Shown one piece after another: positions 34,889 to 44,066 of a stretch of DNA of 64,000 nucleotides. Positions within the stretch are counted from its first letter, which is position 1. Each line of letters opens with the position of its first letter. The notes under the pieces were generated by a model, which saw nothing but the letters and a program-made list of their open reading frames with translations, was not told the origin of the DNA and did not search any database. A program made the position numbers and the translations under genes. Origin of the DNA: Spirochaetota bacterium (GTDB taxonomy: Bacteria; Spirochaetota; Brachyspiria; Brachyspirales; JACRPF01); NCBI GenBank assembly GCA_016214035.1, contig JACRPF010000017.1:1-64000 (forward strand). Direction: 5' to 3'.

Positions 34889-37174
34889 ATGAAAAAGAAC
34901 ATCGAGCTTTCGGCAAATGCGCGGCATGTACTCAACAAACGATATCTCAAACGCGATGATGACGGTACCGCAACGGAAACACCGGAAGACATGTTCCGCC
35001 GTGTGGCGAAAAACATCGCCGAAGCCGATGCGCTCTACGGCTCGAAAGCCGATGTTGAGGCTGCAGCGGAGGCGTTCTATGACATCATGATAACGCGCGT
35101 GTTCATGCCGAACTCGCCTACGCTCATGAACGCCGGACGCGAGCTTCAGCAGCTTGCAGCCTGCTTCGTACTTCCCGTCGAAGACTCGATGGAAAAAATA
35201 TTTGAAAGCATCAAGAATTCCGCCCTCATCCATAAATCCGGCGGCGGCACCGGCTATTCATTCTCGCGTCTGCGCCCGAAAAACGACAGCGTAAAATCGA
35301 CATCCGGGGTATCGAGCGGCCCTATGTCGTTCATGAAGGTTTTCAATGCCGCCACCGAGGTCATCAAACAGGGCGGCACACGCCGCGGCGCAAACATGGG
35401 AATTCTCCGCATCGACCATCCGGACATCCTGGAATTCATCACGTCAAAATCCGACACGAAAGACCTTACCAACTTCAATATATCTGTTGCCGTCACGGAT
35501 GCGTTCATGAAAGCCGTCGCGAACAACACGATGTATGACCTCATCAACCCGCGGACAAAAAAAATCGCCCGTCAGGAGAACGCTGTCGATGTGTTCAACC
35601 TCATGACGCAGCTTGCATGGCAGAACGGCGAGCCGGGCATCGTGTTCATCGACCGCATCAACGCGTATAATCCCACGCCGGCCGTCGGCGAAATTGAAAG
35701 CACCAACCCCTGCGGTGAACAGCCGCTGCTCCCGTATGAAGCGTGCAATCTCGGCTCGCTCAATGTGTCACTGTTCGTCAACGACAAAAAGATAGATTAT
35801 GCCGGCATGAAAAAGGCGATACATACCGCGGTTCATTTCCTCGACAACGTCATCGATATGAGCAAGTATCCGCTCCCCGAGATCGATGCGCTGGTGAAAG
35901 CAAACAGAAAGATCGGCCTCGGCCTCATGGGTTTTGCCGACATGCTCTATTTGATGGAAGTCGCCTACGACAGTCCCGAGGCCGAGAAAATAGCCCGGGA
36001 AGTCATGGAATTCATACAGACGGAAAGTAAGATTAAGAGCGATGAACTCGCAGCTGTCCGCGGTACGTTTCCGAATTACGATAAAAGCATCTATAAAGGC
36101 AAACGGAAGATTCGCAATGCCACGACAACGACCATCGCGCCCACCGGCACCATCAGCATCATAGCCGCGGCTTCCAGCGGTATCGAACCGGTGTTCGGCC
36201 TTGCATTCATCAGAAATGTTCTAGACGGCACTGAAATGCTCGAAATAAACCCTGTTTTTGAGGCCATTGCAAAACGTGAAGGTTTCTATTCCGAAGATCT
36301 GATGAAAAAGGTGGCAAAAGCCGGAACAGTGAAACATCTTGCCGAAGTTCCTGAAAAATGGCGCACGGTGTTCCGCACCTCGCACGATATCAGCCCCGAA
36401 TGGCATATACGCCTGCAGGCGGCTTTCCAGGCATATACCGACAACGCCGTGTCAAAGACCATCAACTTCCCAAAAACAGCCACCGTAGACGACGTTAAAG
36501 AGACCTATATGATGGCCTATTCGCTCAACTGCAAAGGCGTCACCGTTTATCGCGACGGATCACGCGAGAATCAGGTATTGAACATCGGCGAAGTGAACAA
36601 GACCGGCACGAAAGCTGAGGATGTTCAGGTTGACCATGAGGTGGTAGTCCACGGTCACATCAAACCCCGCGAACGTCCGAAACGCACATTCGGTTCGACC
36701 CAGAAAATACCCACCGCCTGCGGAAATCTGTATGTAACTATCAATGAGGACGACCATGGCCTCTGCGAACTATTCGCCACCATTGGAAAATCCGGCGGCT
36801 GCGCATCTTCGCAGGCCGAAGGCATCAGCCGCATGATATCGCTCACGCTCAGAAGCGGTATTGAAGTGGGTTCCGTCGTCAAGCAGCTTCGCGGTATACG
36901 CTGCACCTCTCCCATCTGGGAAGACGGTGAGATGATACTCTCCTGCCCGGACGCCATCGGGCGGGCGCTAGACATGTACATGCAGCATCGCGATGAGAAT
37001 GCACCGGCGATTAGCGGCGTGAAAGTCTCAATTGAAGAGCGTGAAAACGAGCATGCGAAACCGTCATCGGCGGCAACAGTACAGACCGGCGGCTGCCCGG
37101 AATGCGGCGGAGTACTTGAACGTTCAGAAGGATGCATGAAATGCCGCACGTGCGGCTATTCCAAGTGTGATTAA
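34889..37174 (+). CDS. nrdJ: Adenosylcobalamin-dependent ribonucleotide reductase (class II)
   Basis: A 761-residue class II reductase that makes deoxyribonucleotides without oxygen dependence. Seen in order: FMPNSPTLMNAG, the substrate Cys in AACFVLPVEDS, HKSGGGTGYSFSRLRP, GGTRRGANMGIL, the active-site NPCGEQPLLPYEACNLGSLN (N-x-C-x-E) and ATTTIAPTGTISIIAAAS. A TSCPD domain follows (TACGNLYVTINEDDHG), then a C-terminal Cys-rich ribbon (CPECGG-x-CMKCRTCGYSKC) that carries the reducing thiols. It needs vitamin B12; no cobalamin riboswitch fits in the 58-bp gap upstream. A terminator follows. Confidence 0.96.
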   Translation: MKKNIELSANARHVLNKRYLKRDDDGTATETPEDMFRRVAKNIAEADALYGSKADVEAAAEAFYDIMITRVFMPNSPTLMNAGRELQQLAACFVLPVEDSMEKIFESIKNSALIHKSGGGTGYSFSRLRPKNDSVKSTSGVSSGPMSFMKVFNAATEVIKQGGTRRGANMGILRIDHPDILEFITSKSDTKDLTNFNISVAVTDAFMKAVANNTMYDLINPRTKKIARQENAVDVFNLMTQLAWQNGEPGIVFIDRINAYNPTPAVGEIESTNPCGEQPLLPYEACNLGSLNVSLFVNDKKIDYAGMKKAIHTAVHFLDNVIDMSKYPLPEIDALVKANRKIGLGLMGFADMLYLMEVAYDSPEAEKIAREVMEFIQTESKIKSDELAAVRGTFPNYDKSIYKGKRKIRNATTTTIAPTGTISIIAAASSGIEPVFGLAFIRNVLDGTEMLEINPVFEAIAKREGFYSEDLMKKVAKAGTVKHLAEVPEKWRTVFRTSHDISPEWHIRLQAAFQAYTDNAVSKTINFPKTATVDDVKETYMMAYSLNCKGVTVYRDGSRENQVLNIGEVNKTGTKAEDVQVDHEVVVHGHIKPRERPKRTFGSTQKIPTACGNLYVTINEDDHGLCELFATIGKSGGCASSQAEGISRMISLTLRSGIEVGSVVKQLRGIRCTSPIWEDGEMILSCPDAIGRALDMYMQHRDENAPAISGVKVSIEERENEHAKPSSAATVQTGGCPECGGVLERSEGCMKCRTCGYSKCD

Positions 37175-37200
37175 AAAGACCTCAAATTATTCACATAAAA

Positions 37201-37230
37201 AAAGAGCCGGCGGATAACCGCCGGCTCTTT
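37201..37230. terminator. Bidirectional rho-independent terminator
   Basis: A 13-bp perfect stem (37201-37213 with 37218-37230; AGAGCCGGCGG core) with loop ATAA lies between convergent nrdJ and gdhA. An A-run on the left and T-rich sequence on the right let it stop both transcripts. Confidence 0.9.
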
Positions 37231-37254
37231 CGTTTTCCAACGTTGAAAAGTGAC

Positions 37255-38613
37255 TCAGACAATACCGTACGCGTGCATCGCCTTTGCAACTTTGACGAAT
37301 CCGGCGATATTTGCGCCCATAAGATAGTCGCCTTTCTTGCCGTACGCTTCCGCGGCACCGATACACTGCTTGTGAATGTCCTTCATGATCCGGCTGAGGT
37401 TCTGATCGACCTCTTCGCGGCTCCAGTAGAAACGTTGGCTCTGCTGAGCCATTTCAAGACCCGATGTGGCGACACCGCCCGCGTTCGCGGCCTTGGCCGG
37501 TCCGTAGAGGACGTTGCCGGACTGATAGATCTTGATAGCGTCAAGATCGGACGGCATATTCGCGCCTTCAGAGACGCAGAAACAGCCGTTCTTGACCATC
37601 GCCTGCGCATTCGCGGCGTTGATCTCGTTCTGGGTTGCCGAGGGGAACGCGCAATCAAGTTTGATGCCCTGTTCGCGCACGACATCCCATACACCCTTGC
37701 CGTCGAAATATTTAGCCGATTTGTATTCGGCTGCATATTCCTTGATGCGGCCGCGGCGTTTTTCCTTCAGGTCGATGATGAAAGCGAGCTTTTTCGCGTC
37801 TATGCCTTCCTCGTCGATGATGGTGCCGTTCGAATCTGAAACGCTGATGCATTTGCCGCCGAGGTGGTTTACTTTTTCTATCGTGTACTGGGCCACATTG
37901 CCCGAACCCGACACGATGCAGCGAAGACCCTTCATCTCTTTAGTGCGCGTCGCAAGCATCTCTGCCGCGAAATACACGGCGCCGTATCCGGTTGCTTCCG
38001 GACGTATGAGACTTCCGCCGTACTCAAGGGCGCGGCCGGTCAGAACGCCGGTGTGCTCGTTACGCAGTTTCTTGTAATAGCCGTACATGTAGCCTATCTC
38101 GCGTCCGCCCACGCCGATATCTCCGGCGGGTACGTCGGTGTCCTGGCCGATATGGCGGAACAGCTCGCGCATGAAGGCCTGGCAGAAACGCATCACTTCA
38201 TAGTCGGACTTCCCTTTCGGATCGAAATCGCAGCCGCCCTTGGCGCCGCCCATCGGGAGCGTCGTAAGCGAGTTCTTGAAGATCTGTTCGAAACCGAGGA
38301 ATTTGATGATGCCGAGATTTACCGACGGATGGAAACGGAGTCCCCCTTTATAGGGTCCGATCGCATTGTTGAACTGCACGCGCATGCCGCGGTTGACCTG
38401 CACTTCGCCCTTGTCGTCCGTCCAGGGCACGCGGAACGTTATGGCACGATCCGGCTCGACGATACGCTCATAGATCTTCGACTTGACGAATTCAGGATGC
38501 TTCTGGACGGTGGGTTCCAGCGTCTCAAGCACTTCCTTGACCGCCTGGTGAAATTCCGCTTCACCGGGGTTCTTCGCCTTCACTTTTTCAATCACTTCTG
38601 AAATGACCGACAT
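37255..38613 (-). CDS. gdhA: Glutamate dehydrogenase, NADP-type hexameric
   Basis: A 452-residue enzyme interconverting 2-oxoglutarate plus ammonia and glutamate; E. coli GdhA has 447 residues. Diagnostic blocks: GPYKGGLRFHPSVNL, the catalytic-Lys segment LPMGGAKGGCDFDPKG, DVPAGDIGVGGREIGYMYG, RPEATGYGAVYF and the dinucleotide fold VSGSGNVAQYTIEK. AAGGAG precedes the ATG at 38613; an upstream in-frame extension would run through the promoter and operators. The length and the GGAKGGCD form favour the NADP-linked biosynthetic class. Confidence 0.96.
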   Translation of the reverse strand: MSVISEVIEKVKAKNPGEAEFHQAVKEVLETLEPTVQKHPEFVKSKIYERIVEPDRAITFRVPWTDDKGEVQVNRGMRVQFNNAIGPYKGGLRFHPSVNLGIIKFLGFEQIFKNSLTTLPMGGAKGGCDFDPKGKSDYEVMRFCQAFMRELFRHIGQDTDVPAGDIGVGGREIGYMYGYYKKLRNEHTGVLTGRALEYGGSLIRPEATGYGAVYFAAEMLATRTKEMKGLRCIVSGSGNVAQYTIEKVNHLGGKCISVSDSNGTIIDEEGIDAKKLAFIIDLKEKRRGRIKEYAAEYKSAKYFDGKGVWDVVREQGIKLDCAFPSATQNEINAANAQAMVKNGCFCVSEGANMPSDLDAIKIYQSGNVLYGPAKAANAGGVATSGLEMAQQSQRFYWSREEVDQNLSRIMKDIHKQCIGAAEAYGKKGDYLMGANIAGFVKVAKAMHAYGIV

Positions 38614-38638
38614 AGTGGGTCTCCTTATTGTTAATATA

Positions 38639-38706
38639 GGCAATGCCTTGCCTATATTGATACTACCACACCTGCCAATATTGTCAAGATACGGCAATAC
38701 ATTGCC
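38639..38706 (-). promoter_or_regulatory. gdhA promoter flanked by two GGCAA-N4-TTGCC operators
   Basis: On the minus strand TTGACA (38682-38687), a 16-bp spacer and TAGTAT (38660-38665). Two copies of GGCAA-N4-TTGCC, at 38639-38652 and 38693-38706, sit just downstream of the -10 and just upstream of the -35. The first is extended to 11-bp arms (AATATAGGCAA, 38633-38658) around TGCC. A repressor bound to both sites could loop the promoter. The regulator is unknown. Confidence 0.65.
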
Positions 38707-38731
38707 TATGTATTTCGGCAGGTGCAGTCAA

Positions 38732-38759
38732 TTGATTTTCCGATGGAATTAGATATTAT
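38732..38759 (+). promoter_or_regulatory. Leaderless-type promoter of DUF116 gene
   Basis: TTGATT (38732-38737), a 16-bp spacer and TATTAT (38754-38759). The ATG at 38767 is seven bases further on, with no Shine-Dalgarno sequence, so a leaderless transcript is likely. Confidence 0.55.
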
Positions 38760-38766
38760 ATGATAT

Positions 38767-39588
38767 ATGAACGATGAAAAACAAAAGAACAAGCTTCCGG
38801 CCGGCACAAAACTCGGCGACCAGTGGAGCGGATGGGACGGAAACCTCAAACGCGAACATGTGGATGCGCGCACTACCCCGCTCCTGTTCGGACTCCTGTT
38901 CCTCTTCGCGGTACTGCTCAGCAGCATCGGCATCGCCTTCATCCTGTACATGATATCTCCGCGCGTCTCCGGCTGGGGAAGCGCCGTCAACGCCGCGGTC
39001 ACCAACAGTTTTCTCGCCGTTATCACCATCGTCATCATCGCACATGCAATCGTTCAGATCGCGGCGATATTCAAAATATCGCTGTTCTCATATTTCATAT
39101 ACCGCTTTTTCCCGCGGCTTATCACGCTGAACATCCCCATGCTTGCCGCCCGGCTCTTGGGCATACCCAAAGACCGCATGAGCAATTCATATGTGCGGTT
39201 TCATAACAATATCGTGCGCGGCATGCGGAAAAAAATACCTCCGGAACGTCTGCTGGTGCTTCTGCCGCGCTGTCTTACCAAGGAGACACGTGAACGGATT
39301 TTATCACTCTGCGCATCACGGGGCTGTCCGGTAATCGTCGCGGCCGGCGGTGAGATGGCGCGGGATAAAGTGCGCGATGTAAACCCGGCGGCGGTCATCG
39401 CGGTCGCCTGTGAGCGCGATCTGCACAGCGGCATTCTCGAGGTTATGCGCAAAGTAACTGTTGTCGGTGTCGCCAATACACGCCCCAAGGGTCCCTGTGC
39501 GCTCACCGAAGTCGATATCGCCGAAATCGAAGCATGGATGCGCCATTTTCTCGGCGATGCTGCAGCTGTCGTTCAGCCGAAAGCCTAG
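38767..39588 (+). CDS. DUF116 family membrane protein
   Basis: A 273-residue protein with two N-terminal membrane spans (LLFGLLFLFAVLLSSIGIAF and SFLAVITIVIIAHAIVQIAA) and a cytoplasmic DUF116 domain. The signature runs RFHNNIVRGMRKKIPPERLL, VLLPRCLTKETRERI, CASRGCPVIVAAGGEMARD, AVIAVACERDLHSGI and NTRPKGPCALTEVD. The conserved Cys residues suggest metal or cluster binding. DUF116 proteins have no settled function. The last 4 bp overlap the convergent Gfo/Idh gene. Confidence 0.88.
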   Translation: MNDEKQKNKLPAGTKLGDQWSGWDGNLKREHVDARTTPLLFGLLFLFAVLLSSIGIAFILYMISPRVSGWGSAVNAAVTNSFLAVITIVIIAHAIVQIAAIFKISLFSYFIYRFFPRLITLNIPMLAARLLGIPKDRMSNSYVRFHNNIVRGMRKKIPPERLLVLLPRCLTKETRERILSLCASRGCPVIVAAGGEMARDKVRDVNPAAVIAVACERDLHSGILEVMRKVTVVGVANTRPKGPCALTEVDIAEIEAWMRHFLGDAAAVVQPKA

Positions 39589-40874
39589 TAAAACTCTTTC
39601 AGCAACTCGGCAATCGTCACCGATCGTTTTTCCTTCACCGACTTCCATACGGCTTCGCCGGTACAAACAGCCATAGCTCCCACATTCGCATTTGACATAA
39701 TTTCATAGCCGCGTTTCGGATCCGGGCCGAGGAAGAGATCCTCCTGCAGAATCGGATCGGCACCGCCGTGCCCGCCTTCACGCTCAAGCACGTCTATCAT
39801 ATCGCGCGCGCCGCCGAACAGCGGCATATAGGAAAGCGTATATTCTTTTGCAGGGAACGGCGTACGTGACACCGCGTGATTGACATTCAGTTCTATGCGC
39901 CCTTTCGTGCCGTTGATGACCGCAAGAAATCCCTCGTACGGCGCCGAGAAATTGACGCTGTAACTGAAAAGCGCCCCTTTATCGTACTTTATGGCCGCCG
40001 TGTAGGTGTCTTCGATGTTTATCGCACTGTCGAATATGCACATATCGGGACGATAATTCGTATATGCCGCTTTCACCGTTCCGAGATGATCATCCTTCGG
40101 CCCCTGTGTTGCCGACCGGGCTGCCCAGCGCATGTAATATGCGCAATCATTACGTACCGCACAGGTGCCGCAATGGCGCCCGTCACCCTTCAGCGGATTC
40201 GTCTCGCCGTTAGCACCGAAGTAGTTGAGCGCCCCGAATGCAAATACCTCCACCGGTTTCTGATCAAGCCACCATGACACCAGATCGAAATGATGCGTGG
40301 ATTTGTGTATTGACAATCCGCCGGAATTTTCGCGCATGCGGTTCCATCGCTTGAAATAGCTCGCGCCGTGATAGGTGTCGATATACCAGTTCAAATCGAC
40401 CGACGTTATTCGGCCCACTTTGCCTTCAAGAATAAGCTCCTTAACCTTGCGGCAATGCGCTGCATAGCGGTAATTGAACGTAACCGTCACCCTGCCTTTG
40501 CTTTGCTTTTCCGCTTCAAGTACACGACGGCAGTCCTCGGATGTGGTGACCATCGGCTTTTCACAGATAACGTTCAGGTTCTTTGCAAGCGCCTTCAGTA
40601 TATAGATGACATGCGTACGGTCCATACTGGTCACGATGACGGTGTCCGGATTCGTCTTTGCCACCATGTCGTCGAACGAATCCTCACCGATGAATGTGGG
40701 TATCTGTTTCATATCGGGGAACTGTTCACAGCACACCTCGAACCTGCGTGCGTCGATATCGAGCATCGCCACGATTTCGCCCTGTTCGCGGAATTTCTTC
40801 TGCAGCGCTCCGATGAACATATGTATCCCTCTGCCGCTCACACCGCATACCGCATAGCGTTTTTTCGCCGTCAT
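39585..40874 (-). CDS. Gfo/Idh/MocA-family oxidoreductase
   Basis: A 429-residue NAD(P)-dependent sugar or inositol dehydrogenase-like enzyme. The N-terminal Rossmann segment is YAVCGVSGRGIHMFIGAL. CEKPMV carries the family EKP motif, and the C-terminal alpha/beta domain has GGLSIHKSTHHFDLVSWWL (the catalytic His region). An extra Cys set (GRHCGTCAVRNDCAYYM) is inserted in the second domain. It is 15 bp downstream of the lacI-type gene, which probably controls it in response to a sugar derivative. Confidence 0.9.
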   Translation of the reverse strand: MTAKKRYAVCGVSGRGIHMFIGALQKKFREQGEIVAMLDIDARRFEVCCEQFPDMKQIPTFIGEDSFDDMVAKTNPDTVIVTSMDRTHVIYILKALAKNLNVICEKPMVTTSEDCRRVLEAEKQSKGRVTVTFNYRYAAHCRKVKELILEGKVGRITSVDLNWYIDTYHGASYFKRWNRMRENSGGLSIHKSTHHFDLVSWWLDQKPVEVFAFGALNYFGANGETNPLKGDGRHCGTCAVRNDCAYYMRWAARSATQGPKDDHLGTVKAAYTNYRPDMCIFDSAINIEDTYTAAIKYDKGALFSYSVNFSAPYEGFLAVINGTKGRIELNVNHAVSRTPFPAKEYTLSYMPLFGGARDMIDVLEREGGHGGADPILQEDLFLGPDPKRGYEIMSNANVGAMAVCTGEAVWKSVKEKRSVTIAELLKEFY

Positions 40875-40889
40875 GATCTGCTCCTGTTT

Positions 40890-41861
40890 TTATAGTACTG
40901 GTATTGATACGCCTGTCGAGGCGCGTTCAACGAATGTCGTCGGGACAGTCATCCCCGAAACCTCTTTGCCGTCAATGCGTGCGGCTATCATCTCAGCCGC
41001 GCGTAATGCCACCGTGTCGACGGATTGGCTTACAGTGGATAATGATACATACATATGCCGTGCATAATCGTCGTCGTCAAACCCCACGACACCGATGGTC
41101 CCGGGGATTTTTATATTCAGCTCATAGAGCCGCTTCATGAGCCCCACGGCAGTTTTGTCGCTGTAGCAGAATACCAGAGCGCTGCCGAGCGCCGCGGCTG
41201 CTACCGCATCACCGGCTGCATAGCCGCCGCTCGCGCCTTCGGCCGGAGCCGTTATTATAGTCCCGTCCTTTTTCAACGCCTTCATGCTGCCGGTAAACGC
41301 CATACGCCGCTCTTCATCCGGCTGAACGGACGGGGTCAGAAAAACATACCGGTCATACCGCGAGGCCAGTTTTGTAAATGCTTCACGAATACCCGCGGAC
41401 CGGTCTATCATCACCGACGGCACTTTTGCATTGCCGCAGTCAACAGAAATATACGGGATACTAATCCTGTCTGCACACACCTGGCTCAAATCATATTGCA
41501 CGGCGATGATACCGTCGCAAACCTGATTAAAGTCACTTATGAACTGCTGTACGCGCTCATCCTGCCAATAGGTGATGCCGAGTACCGGGCGATACCCGCG
41601 GGCATTGAGCGCAACGCACAGCGACGCTATTTTTTTCGATGTCACCTCGGTTGACAAATTACCGGCAAGAATACCAATCATATTCGTTTTTTTCGTTCGC
41701 AGAGCCTGTGCCAGCAGATTGGGCGTATATCCGAGTTCGGCAATCGCCCGTTTTACCTCATCGCGTTTTGTCTGCGCAACATGCGGATGATTGTTCAAAA
41801 CGCGCGCAACTGTGCGTATCGATACATTCGCTTTTTTTGCAATGTCTTTTAAATTTGCCAT
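40890..41861 (-). CDS. LacI-family transcriptional regulator
   Basis: A 323-residue regulator. The N-terminal HTH and hinge are classic: NLKDIAKKANVSIRTVARVL then NNHPHVAQTKRDEV and LAQALRTKKTNMIG. The periplasmic-binding-protein-like core ends in GVVGFDDDDYARHMYVSL and STVSQSVDTVALRAAE. It presumably represses itself and the Gfo/Idh gene, since it is first in this two-gene operon and an operator lies in its leader. Confidence 0.94.
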   Translation of the reverse strand: MANLKDIAKKANVSIRTVARVLNNHPHVAQTKRDEVKRAIAELGYTPNLLAQALRTKKTNMIGILAGNLSTEVTSKKIASLCVALNARGYRPVLGITYWQDERVQQFISDFNQVCDGIIAVQYDLSQVCADRISIPYISVDCGNAKVPSVMIDRSAGIREAFTKLASRYDRYVFLTPSVQPDEERRMAFTGSMKALKKDGTIITAPAEGASGGYAAGDAVAAAALGSALVFCYSDKTAVGLMKRLYELNIKIPGTIGVVGFDDDDYARHMYVSLSTVSQSVDTVALRAAEMIAARIDGKEVSGMTVPTTFVERASTGVSIPVL

Positions 41862-41872
41862 AAATTAACCAT

Positions 41873-41926
41873 TGCCATCGTTGGCATGCATTGATAACAA
41901 TTTAATACATAATCAGTAAAAGTCAA
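41873..41926 (-). promoter_or_regulatory. lacI promoter with LacI-type operator
   Basis: On the minus strand TTGACT (41921-41926), a 16-bp spacer and TAAATT (41899-41904). The near-perfect palindrome TGCCATCGTTGGCA (41873-41886), with central CG as in LacI-family sites, lies between the start point and the ATG. Autorepression is inferred. Confidence 0.6.
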
Positions 41927-41932
41927 GTAATA

Positions 41933-43120
41933 TTACGCCGTCTCGCCGCCAAGTACTTCTTTTACGAAAATATTGCGCGTTTCCTTGAGATCGACAATTA
42001 CGAGATCCTGCATCGCTATGCCCTGTGCGTCTTTCAAGACCTGAACGATTGGATATATCAGCACCGTCGGATTCTGGTCTATAACACGTGTAATACGACC
42101 ATCAGAGAGCCTGACAATACTACCATTGGGATATATGCCCATAACCTGCTGAAACGCCTTTGCAATGTTCATATCGAAATGGCTTCCCGCCTCACCCATG
42201 ATAACCTGCATGGCCTTGTATGGCTGAAACGGCGGCCTGTAGAGCGATTGCGTCACCAACGCGCTGTATACGTCGCATACCGCCAATATTTTGCCATAGT
42301 ACGTAATACCTCGGTCCTGCAGCTGAGCCGGATAACCCTTTCCGTTCACCCATTCATGGTGATGAAGCACCGCCTGCGAAATACGCGATTCGATCTGCTG
42401 CTTTATAAGCTTGTCATATCCTTCAACCACATGACGTTGAACCTGCTGCCGTTCGGCATCGGTCAAGCGCCCGGCTTTATTGGTAATAGAGGATGCTACC
42501 GTCAGTATACCGATATCATGCAAAAGGCCCGCCAGACCAATTTCAACAATCTCAATTTCCTTCATATTCAGCGCTTTCGCGAGTATTACCGACAGCGCCG
42601 ACACATCAACACTGTGCTGATAGGTGTACATATCCCGTGAGCGAAGTCCTCGCAGACTGGAAAATGCCTGGGTGTTTGCAAGGATGGCCTGTACGAGCGC
42701 GTTCGCATTATCCTTAACCTGCTTTACATCGATCGATCCGCTTTTCCTGACAGCATCGAATATTTTTGCCGTCTGCTGCACCGATGCCGCATGAAATTCC
42801 TGCGCGCGGACACTGTCGATCTTTATGATCGTTTTCCCGCCTTCCTGCATCGTATTTCTGTCAATTATCTCCTTCTTAGCCAGGGGCACCGGTGCTGTCG
42901 GTATCGGTTTCGGAAGCGGCGCGGCAGCCGGCTTATCAGTCTCCTCACCCGCTTTCCGTATGAAAACAAACCATACTTCGTGCTTCTTCAGTGTATCGAT
43001 CAATTTATCTGTCAGTATCGTATTCGCCTCAATCAATGTGGCATTATTCCGGTCGCTGGTCACCGCAGCTCCCACCACCATCCCCGGGCGAAGATCATTT
43101 GCATCACAACGTTCAAGCAT
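41933..43120 (-). CDS. HD-GYP domain cyclic-di-GMP phosphodiesterase
   Basis: A 395-residue protein. The N-terminal 80 residues (LRPGMVVGAAVTSDRNNATL) are a DUF3391-like input domain, followed by a Pro-rich linker. The HD-GYP domain has LLHDIGILTVASSI (HD), HVVEGYD, HHEWVNGKGYP (the HHE-x4-GYP signature) and ILAVCDVYSALVTQ. It should hydrolyse cyclic-di-GMP in the cytoplasm. It is the last gene of the aroE operon, with a good AAGGAG site 22 bp after the acyltransferase. Confidence 0.93.
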   Translation of the reverse strand: MLERCDANDLRPGMVVGAAVTSDRNNATLIEANTILTDKLIDTLKKHEVWFVFIRKAGEETDKPAAAPLPKPIPTAPVPLAKKEIIDRNTMQEGGKTIIKIDSVRAQEFHAASVQQTAKIFDAVRKSGSIDVKQVKDNANALVQAILANTQAFSSLRGLRSRDMYTYQHSVDVSALSVILAKALNMKEIEIVEIGLAGLLHDIGILTVASSITNKAGRLTDAERQQVQRHVVEGYDKLIKQQIESRISQAVLHHHEWVNGKGYPAQLQDRGITYYGKILAVCDVYSALVTQSLYRPPFQPYKAMQVIMGEAGSHFDMNIAKAFQQVMGIYPNGSIVRLSDGRITRVIDQNPTVLIYPIVQVLKDAQGIAMQDLVIVDLKETRNIFVKEVLGGETA

Positions 43121-43142
43121 GTGCGTGCTCCTTACTCATCGG

Positions 43143-44066
43143 TCAACTCCTGCATTCTTCTTCACGCGGCCGTGTGCTCCAGCGTCCGTGAGCCCAAAGC
43201 CACTGTTCCGGATGCTGGCGGATAATATCTTCATACATCTTCGTATATTTAGCGGTATTATACCTGATGGTTTCCTCGTCATTCTCTTTGTGCTCAAGCA
43301 CCATCTCCCGCACGAAATATGCGGTATGCGTCACATCATCGCTGTTGCGCACATCATAGGTTATAAGAACCTTTGCGCCGGTCTTCATGGCGAACTGAAT
43401 CGGGCCTTTCGCGGTTGCCGCAAGCCGGCCGAAAAACGGCACGAACACACCGCCCGCCGCCCAGTTCTGATCTACCAGGAATGCCACCGGATGATTCTCC
43501 TTCAATGCTTCGAATATTTTTCGAAGCGCATTATCACGCGGGATAACATTGATACCTTTTTTCGCGCGCGCCGATGCTGTCACCGTCTGGAAAAACGGAT
43601 TATCCATACGCCGCGACACCGCATGTACCGGATTTCCTGAAATGCCGATGTAGGCGCCGGGAAATTCCGGATTTCCCATATGTATTGAAAGCGCTACTAT
43701 TCCTTTCCCCTCCGCAAGCAATTTTTCTACAATTTCATGATTTACCGGACGGATAAGCCGCTTCAGGATATACCGGTTCGACAACTTGGGAAAAAGCACG
43801 ACCTCGAGAAAATACATGCCCATATGTTCGAATGAACGAAGCGCGGTTTCACGCACACGCTCCGGACTCCAGTCAGGGAACGATGCGGTCAGACCGGCAA
43901 TCGCGTCATTCCGTGCGCTTGCCGCATATTTGAAACCGATACGCCCGAGCACTTTACCGAATTGAACGCCCCAGCGGTACGGGAAGAGCCACAGTATCCC
44001 CAGAATAACGAGTGCGGGAATGAATTCCAGCAATGCGATGAAGATACTTTTCCCGTTACGCGCCAC
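43143..44066 (-). CDS. Lipid A biosynthesis acyltransferase, LpxL/HtrB family
   Basis: A 307-residue inner-membrane acyltransferase: an N-terminal span (ALLEFIPALVILGILWLFPY), the family catalytic H-x4-E motif in SIHMGNPE, NVIPRDNALRKIFEALKENH, FLVDQNW and a C-terminal QHPEQWLWAHGRW. The family transfers acyl chains to Kdo-lipid A, so its presence suggests an LPS-type outer leaflet, though some relatives act on other glycolipids. The GTG at 44066 is chosen because AAGGAG lies 7 nt upstream; a TTG at 44087 would include that site. It overlaps the preceding gene by 11 bp. Confidence 0.9.
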   Translation of the reverse strand: MARNGKSIFIALLEFIPALVILGILWLFPYRWGVQFGKVLGRIGFKYAASARNDAIAGLTASFPDWSPERVRETALRSFEHMGMYFLEVVLFPKLSNRYILKRLIRPVNHEIVEKLLAEGKGIVALSIHMGNPEFPGAYIGISGNPVHAVSRRMDNPFFQTVTASARAKKGINVIPRDNALRKIFEALKENHPVAFLVDQNWAAGGVFVPFFGRLAATAKGPIQFAMKTGAKVLITYDVRNSDDVTHTAYFVREMVLEHKENDEETIRYNTAKYTKMYEDIIRQHPEQWLWAHGRWSTRPREEECRS

